Shown piece by piece: positions 58,243 through 64,000 of a DNA stretch of 64,000 bases (positions within the stretch are counted from its first letter, which is position 1; every line of letters begins with the position of its first letter). The translations under genes and the position numbers were made by a program. Origin of the DNA: Closterium sp. NIES-65 (lineage: Eukaryota > Streptophyta > Zygnematophyceae > Desmidiales > Closteriaceae); NCBI GenBank assembly GCA_948144175.1, contig CANXME010002087.1:1671501-1735500 (forward strand), written 5' to 3'. A model generated the notes under the pieces. It worked only from the letters and a program-made list of their open reading frames with translations. It was not told where the DNA came from and ran no database searches.

Positions 58243-60557
58243 ATGTGGCAGATCCCTGTGGTCCCAATGCCTAAGGAGAGGCAAGTGGCAGCAAGCGTCA
58301 GCACCAAAGGTGGAGCGGTTGGTAGAGGCGATTGCGCGGACGGTCGCGCTAAGGAGAAAGAGTCCAAGAAGTGCACTCTTGGAGGGACCAGCAAGCTTGG
58401 TGAACCTATGGAGAGAGGTGCAGCAGCCAAGGAGCAGCAAAAGGGTGAGGAGAACCCCGAGGCAGCAGCGGAGGAGGACTACGAAGAGAGTATGTGGGGC
58501 GCTATTGCGAGCGCGGCATTCTCCAATCCAACTTCGGCTACGAGGGAGTGTGATTGGCTCACCTTGCATCGGCGCATGGGGCATGTGGCCCTGCCCATCT
58601 TGCAGCAGCTAGTAAAGAATGAGATGGTTGCTGGCATACGTGTGAAGGGGGAGCCCGATGAGGTACTTGGCTGCCCGACGTGCATGCAAGCCAAGTTCAC
58701 CCGTTTCCCATTCTCTAGTTCGGAGGCAACGGCTAAGGCACCACTTGATAAGGTGGTGATGGACGTGGTGGGCCCCTTGAAGCTTGGAGCTGCTGGAGCT
58801 GAGTACTTCCTCACTATTATGGACGTCTACACCCGTATGACTTGGGTGTACTTGCTGGCCAAGAAGAGCGACGTGGCTGAAACGTTGAAGGCGGATTGGT
58901 TCCCAATGGTGGAGCGGCAACAAGACCGTCTAGTCAAGTCAATCCGCACCGATCGAGGGGGAGAGTTCCTGAGCAAGGAGTTTGGGTTGTGGCTGAAGAA
59001 GAATGGTATTCGGCACTCCCTCACCATGCCATACTCCCCTGCAATGAACGGCATCGCCGAGCGAGCGAACCGCACAATCACAGAGGCGGCACGCGGGTTA
59101 CTCATTGAAGCCGGGCTACCCGACTATTTCTGGCCTGATGCGGTGCGGAGCGCGTGTGTGGCCAAGAACCGAGCCTTGACTCATGTGGGAGCAGACAAAT
59201 GGGTGCCCTATGTGGAGTGGCTAGGAAGGAAGCCAAAGGTGGATATGCTTCGGGTGTTCGGGTGCATGTGCATGGCGCTCGTGCCTAAGCATCTTCGGCA
59301 CAACAAGCTTGGTGCCAAGGCGGTGTGGGCCGTGCACTTGGGCATGGCTCAAAACAGCAAGGGATGGCTTCTTTGGAACCCATTCACCAAGAATTTCTTG
59401 GTGAGCAGGGACTGCAAGTTCATGGAGAACTTCATGTACAAAGATTGGAAGGCGGAGAATGAGGCGAAGATAGGCGTGCGGTTTGGGGAGGTGAAGAGTT
59501 CCGGTTTGGAGCATGTGGAGCTGCCTTTGGAGGTGAGCAGCGGCAGCACAACCACAAGGCAATCCTCCCTTGTTAATGGGGGAGAGGAGGCCAATGATGC
59601 AGAGAAAGAAGAGGAGGAGCTGCAGCAAGTGAGCGAGCGTGCACCGTCACTCCCTTCCCGTACTACGAGTGCTCCACGGATTCGAGCCACACCGCAGCAA
59701 CGCCAAGGCCTTCAAGTCCCTGCAGCTGAGGAGGAAGGAAGGGGCAAGAGGAGAGTTCAACCTCCTAATAGGCTGACCTATGATGCGCTGGGAAAGCAGG
59801 GCAAGACAGCCCTGGCCAGAGCTGCAATGATGGTCGGAGACGACGAGGAGAGTGACTACGAGGAGTGTACCTTCGCGTTCTTCTCTCCGGTGGAGATGCC
59901 GGGAGAACCGGCAACTCTCAAGGAGGCTTTGGAGAATAGTGATGCTGAGGAGTGGAAGAAGGCCATGGAGAGTGAGCTGAAGAGCATCAAGGAGAATGAC
60001 ACGTTTGAATTGGTGGAGCTACCGGAGGGGCGTACGGCGATAACGTCCATGTGGCTCTTCAAAATCAAGTCGGATGCCGACGGCAAGATCCAGCGCTACA
60101 AGTCTAGGCTTGTAGCCAAGGGGTACCAGCAGAAGGAGAAGGTGGACTTCAAGGAGCTGTTTGCCCCTGTGGTGAAGCCGACGACGCTGCGAACCCTATT
60201 CGTGGGAGCCGCCATCAAAGGATGGGTAGTAAAACAAATGGACATCGTAACGGCATTCCTTAACGGCATCCTTGAGGAGGAGATTTTTATGGCGCAGCCA
60301 GAGGGGTTTGACGATGGTAGTGGCAGAGTGTGGAAGCTGAAGAAGGCCCTCTATGGGCTGAAGCAGGCCCCTAGGCAATGGTACATGAAGCTGCGCGAAG
60401 TGTTGGAGGGGATCGGCTTCACTCCCTCAACAGCCGATCACTCCTTGTTCATGCTTGGCGAGGGGGAGCAGAGGAGCTTCATGGTGGTGTAAGTTGATGA
60501 AATCCTCATATTCTCACCCTCTTCTGACCTTGTGAAGGAGGTGATGCTGAAGCTGCA
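58243..60557 (+). pseudogene. Copia I GAG-pre-integrase, integrase and truncated RT
   Basis: 749 open codons. Pre-integrase LTLHRRMGHVALPIL and CPTCMQAKFTRFPFS; integrase KVVMDVVGPLKLG, IRTDRGGEFLSKEF and MNGIAERANRTIT with D, D, E intact; RT from TFELVELPEGRTAITSMWLF through FAPVVKPTTLRTLF and LYGLKQAPRQWYMKL. The catalytic YVDD reads stop-VDE (TAA GTT GAT GAA) at 60490, so both Tyr and the second Asp are lost. About 22 codons further the sequence switches into copia J. Confidence 0.88.
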
Positions 60558-60564
60558 AGGAAGG

Positions 60565-61473
60565 AAGTGTCGGTGCATACTCGCTCACTTGCTGCACCTC
60601 CTCCTCTTCTTCTTCTGCATCCTTGGCCTCCTCTCCCCCATTCACAAGGGAAGATTGTCTCGTGGTGGTGCTGCCGCTGCTCAACTCCAAAGGCAGCTCC
60701 ACGTGCTCCAAGCCGGAACTCTTCACTTCCCCAAACCGCACGCCTATCTTCGCCTTATTCTCCGCCTTCCATTCCTTGTACATGAAGTTCTCCATGAACT
60801 TGCAGTCTCTGCTCACCAAGAAATTCTTGGTGAATGGGTCCCAAAGAAGCCACGTCGCTCTTCTTGGCCAGCACATACACCCAAGTCATGCGGGTGTAGA
60901 CATCAACAATGGTGAGAAAATACTCAGCTCCAACAGCTCCAAGCTTTAGGGGGCCCACCACGTCCATCACCACCTCATCAAGCGGTGCCTCAGCCGTCAC
61001 CTCCGAGCTAGAGAACGGGAATAGGGTGAACTTGGCTTGCATGCACGTCGGGCAGCCAAGTACCTCATTGGGCTCCCCCTTCACACGTATGCCAGCAACC
61101 ATCTCATTCTTCACTAGCTGCTGCAAGATGGGCAGGGCCACATGCCCCATGCGCCGATGCAAGGTGAGCCAATCACACTCCCTCGTAGCCAAAGTTGGAT
61201 TGGAGAATGCTGCGCTCGCAATAGCGCCCCACATACTCTCTTCGTAGTCCTCCTTCGCTGCTGCCTCGGGGTTCTCCTCACCCTTTTGCTACTCCTTGGT
61301 TGCTGCACCACTCTCAGTAGGTTCACTGAACTTGCTGGTCCCTCCAGGTTTGCTCTTCTTGAGCTTATTCTCCTTAGCGCGACCGTTCGCGCCTTCGTCG
61401 CTACCAACCGCTCCATCCTTGGTGCTGATGCTTGCTGCCACTTGCCTAGGCATAGGGACCGGGGATCTGCCAT
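60565..61473 (-). pseudogene. Copia J GAG-pre-integrase and internally deleted integrase
   Basis: Minus strand LTLHRRMGHVALPILQQLVK, CPTCMQAKFTLFPFS, EVVMDVVGPLKLGAVGAEYF, YVLAKKSDVA, then directly the copia I segment DPFTKNFLVSRDCKFMENFM in another frame. The join at about 60855 uses TGGCT, which occurs in copia I at 58874 and 59365; 491 bp between are missing. This removes the second Asp and the Glu of the active site and shifts the frame. Confidence 0.85.
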
Positions 61474-62051
61474 ATGTCGTTGTAGACATCTCTGTCCTCA
61501 TGAAGGTCCCAACGAATTCGATCGTCAAGCCTTGCGGTGTAGGTCTTGGCTCCCTTCGAGTTCGTGTCCATGCCGGCCTTTGCCAGCCGCCGCACGGAGA
61601 TCAGGTTCGCAACAAGGCTGGGCACCCAAAGCACGTTCTTGAGGCCCACCATCTTCCCATCAGCACCCTTGAACATGGCCTTGTCCATGCTTTTCACCTC
61701 CGCTCGCTGCCCCATAACCGATGTGACATACTTCACAGGTGACGGTTCGAGTTCGGTGAGCAAGTCCGGGCGAGGTGTCATGCTATAGGTAGCGCCACTA
61801 TCGATCACCCAATAGTCCAGGGGGTGTAGGGTCACCTTCCCCACAGCTTCTTGCTCCTCAAAGCCTTCATCCTTCTCTGGACAAGCTGGTACTTGCGTCG
61901 ACACGAAGAAGAATAGACCCGGGTACCAATCGTCGCTCGGGTCCTTGTCGTTGTCTCCGCTCTTCATGTTTGCAGCTCCGTCACCGCGACCGCCACGGCC
62001 TCCACGGCCTCTTCCTCTCCATCCTCCTGCTCCTCTTCCCTCCTGGCCTTG
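61446..62051 (-). pseudogene. Copia J gag tail and protease
   Basis: EGRGAGGWRGRGRGGRGGRG then AANMKSGDNDKDPSDDW, VIDSGATYSMTPRPDLL with intact DSG, KAMFKGADGKMVGLKNVLWV. It stays open to about 61446 (IWQIPGPYA). The first residues before QGQEGRG come from the inserted solo LTR. Apart from that insertion this part is better preserved than in copia I. Confidence 0.82.
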
Positions 62052-63124
62052 TGTTGGGTGAAAATTCAGATTGCACGACATCCTGCCGTCTGTTTGTATG
62101 AGTATGCGTGTGCGAATGCATTTGGGTGTGAATTGAATGTTCGTGTGTTTGTTTGCTTTCGCAATTTTCGCTTGAAGCATTTGCAGGTACTCGCACATTA
62201 TGCGCTTCGGCACAACATTGTACGCGCTATGAACAGTACAATCTGAAAGGACGAGCTCGCAAAGGAACCCAAGATGGAAGCTTTGCGGTTCAGTTGAATT
62301 GATTGTGCAGATTCAGTTCTATCCAACTCGAAATTGTAGTGTTTTGTTTGATTGACTATAGTGTAGCTGGGCAGGCACTATAGAGGTACAGTTTAGGTGA
62401 AGGTTGGATGTTGTTTGTCTGTATCTGCATGCTACAGGGCCAGGGGAAACCAGCGGAACCAGCATTTGGCTGGTTGGGCAAAGACAAAACAGGTTCTGTT
62501 TTTAGGACCTGAACCTGGTTGTTGTTTTCCCAGGTTGGAAAAACAAAACCAGAGGTTGTTTACCAACCTACCACCTGCTGTTTTGTCCAGCCAGGTTGGT
62601 TCTGCTGCTTGGAATTATTTGGGATCATCCTTGGTTGTTCCCAGGTTGATTCCCAAGGTCCTTGCTAGCTAGAGCTATTTCTGTTTGTACCTGAATATAG
62701 TTAATTTGATTATAGTGAATTCCTCCCTTCCTGGAATTTCGTGCGACGGCGGAATGCTACTCGAGTCAACGCTAGTACGCTAGCACTTCAACGCTAGGCA
62801 AACCCTGTTCGAGCCATAACTTCGTAATGGCAGAACTTTTCGCGAAGCAACTTGGCTTATTTTAAAGTTCTTGGAGTGAGCTTCGATATAGGAAATTCTC
62901 AGCTTCATCCGGTCGACAGTCTGCACGATACGCTGTGCGACGTTCAAGGTACTCTTGTTATTTTGACGAAGTCATTCTTGATCCCTCTCTCTAAAAACTC
63001 GGACCCGAGGATAGGGGCTGGTCTTGTACCATGCACCCAAGGACCCTTGGAGGTGACCCTGAGGAGAGGTTTTAAGTTTGATAAAGTATTAATAGCTTGA
63101 GTTTAGTAGGCCCTTACACCAACA
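62052..63124. repeat. 1073-bp solo LTR-like insertion in copia J
   Basis: Plus-strand TGTTGGGTGAAAATTC to CCCTTACACCAACA. Duplications CCTTG at 62047-62051 and 63125-63129 are perfect; removing it restores the gag sequence DGWTPAQGQE of copia J. It shares the GACCCTTGGAGGTGACCC block with the solo LTR at 41193-42603. It contains repeated CCAGGTTGG/ACCAGGTTG phrases at 62460-62650. No coding region; strand unknown. Confidence 0.85.
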
Positions 63125-63984
63125 CCTTGAGCAGGGGTCCATCCTTTAAGGAGTTTGAAGCAATCACGCCACATGTGCCCGGTCTTGTGGCAATAGTGAC
63201 ATTCACCGTCAAATCGGCCGTGACCGCGACCATTGCTCTTGCCGTCGCTGCCACTCCCGCGACCTCCACTGGAGTTGCTGCCACCAAACCTTCCTCCCCC
63301 TCATCTTCTACCTCTTCTACGGCCATATCCACGGCCGATGCTCGCTGCCCGTGCGCCATCCGCACTCGCCAACACACCGTGGTGGAAATCCTCTTGAAGG
63401 ATAGCTCGCTTCACGTCTTCAAGCGAGAGGCGGGGCAACTCGCGATAAAGGTTGATGATGAGCGAGGACCATGACTCAAGGAGTAGGGCCAGCAACTTGG
63501 TCTTCTTTTGGAGCTCACTATAGTTCAAATCAGCTCTCTCAAGCCACGTCAACAAGTCGAAGAATTTCTGCACCCCTTCTTCAACCGCTTCATCCTCTTC
63601 AATTTGTTGTGTCGCCAATTGCCGTTCCAACACCACAGCTACCGCCGCTGTTGCAGGAGCGTATACACCCTTGAGAGCAGCCCATGCCTTTGGTCCCTTC
63701 TCTGGTTCACGCTAGAAAGGCTTGATGTGACGAATCTGGCTGCTCCCCAACGCTTGCCCTAGTAGGAGGTATCCTTGTGCGCTCTTCCGCACCCACGGGC
63801 TCTTCTCCGGGTCGTTCTCGGGGTGCTTCTCCGTTCCTTCCATCACCTCCAGCAGGTTATAGTGATCAAACACCTTCTCCATTCTGAAGGACCACTCAGC
63901 AAACTTGTCGCCGTTGGACTTGTCAAGGCCAAACACTCTAGGCTCGTCGCTAGATGGGCCAACACTTGGTTGCACGGGCGCCAT
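63114..63984 (-). pseudogene. Copia J gag
   Basis: From MAPVQPSVGPSSDEPRVFGL, then GDKFAEWSFRMEKVFDHYNL, a stop at 63712 after IRHIKPF, VLERQLATQQIEEDEAVEEG, a stop near 63301, and GECHYCHKTGHMWRDCFKLL with an intact knuckle. It aligns with copia I gag from its residue 24; the N-terminus continues past the window edge. Two stops make it a pseudogene. Confidence 0.85.
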
Positions 63985-64000
63985 GGCTGAGTCACGGGGC

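Larger units (their letters stand above)
55864..60557 (+). mobile_element. Copia I: Ty1/copia, 3'-truncated inside RT
   Basis: LTR, PBS TGGTATCAGAGC at 56696, gag 56728-57678, protease 57760-58236, pre-integrase, integrase and RT 58243-60492, then an abrupt end at about 60557 where the inverted copia J begins. It is the same lineage as copia G (LLEVMxGxxKRP gag block, short leader). RNase H and the 3' LTR are missing. Confidence 0.9.
60565..64000 (-). mobile_element. Copia J: Ty1/copia of the I lineage, inverted to copia I
   Basis: Minus strand from the window edge: gag (63984-63114), a solo LTR insertion, protease, pre-integrase, then integrase with an internal deletion, ending within the integrase-RT linker at about 60565. 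It is very similar to copia I, so the two form converging inverted copies. The 5' end lies beyond the window. Confidence 0.88.

Noticed and set aside
1..64000. Host protein-coding genes, tRNA or rRNA genes
   Set aside because: Every frame I could recognise belongs to a mobile element. I saw no cloverleaf or rRNA sequence. Small non-coding genes cannot be excluded by eye.

Overview
This 64-kb window is a eukaryotic repeat island made almost entirely of nested LTR retrotransposons. I see no host gene, rRNA, tRNA or CRISPR array. Both plant-type Ty1/copia (Pseudoviridae-like) and Ty3/gypsy elements occur, one gypsy with a chromodomain. Primer-binding sites match the 3' end of initiator-Met tRNA. 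Together with very GC-rich repeat leaders this suggests a green-lineage genome. The copia gag and linker style reminds me of streptophyte algae such as Closterium, but I recall that from memory and could not check it.

Layout. 1-4313 is copia A (+), broken, with a gypsy solo LTR at 2153-2525. 4314-6864 is the 5' part of copia B (-). 6865-9787 and 28184-29412 are two halves of an old copia F (-). It is split by chromodomain gypsy E (-, 9788-28183, TSD AGCAA). E is itself split by copia D (+, 13848-20990) and copia C (-, 21244-27708, perfect TSD GAGAG). 29413-30905 is a small coding-free LTR element N. 30906-31747 plus 38490-39909 is gypsy H (-), interrupted by the intact copia G (+, 31748-38489, TSD CCGTT, one 1535-codon gag-pol frame).

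40000-48330 holds several copies of an unclassified repeat (called R1 here), copia remnants, a possible hAT transposase remnant, and a 1.4-kb solo LTR (TSD ACCAG). 48329-55150 is gypsy M (+), interrupted by copia L (-). A GTCGAC-rich degenerate minisatellite follows. 55864-60557 is copia I (+). It runs tail to tail into a related copia J (-, 60565-64000), which contains a 1.07-kb solo LTR (TSD CCTTG).

Relations. Nesting gives an age order: F is older than E, and E is older than C and D. H is older than G. Only G looks autonomous. C keeps integrase, RT and RNase H in long frames but has lost the gag capsid domain and the protease. N has lost all coding sequence. Elements B, C, D and N share a leader plan: PBS, then a GGGCCCACC motif, then GC-rich repeats. 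In B and D that motif lies in the loop of a stem whose arms differ but still pair. I regard this as the most interesting signal in the window: a candidate RNA dimerisation or packaging element.
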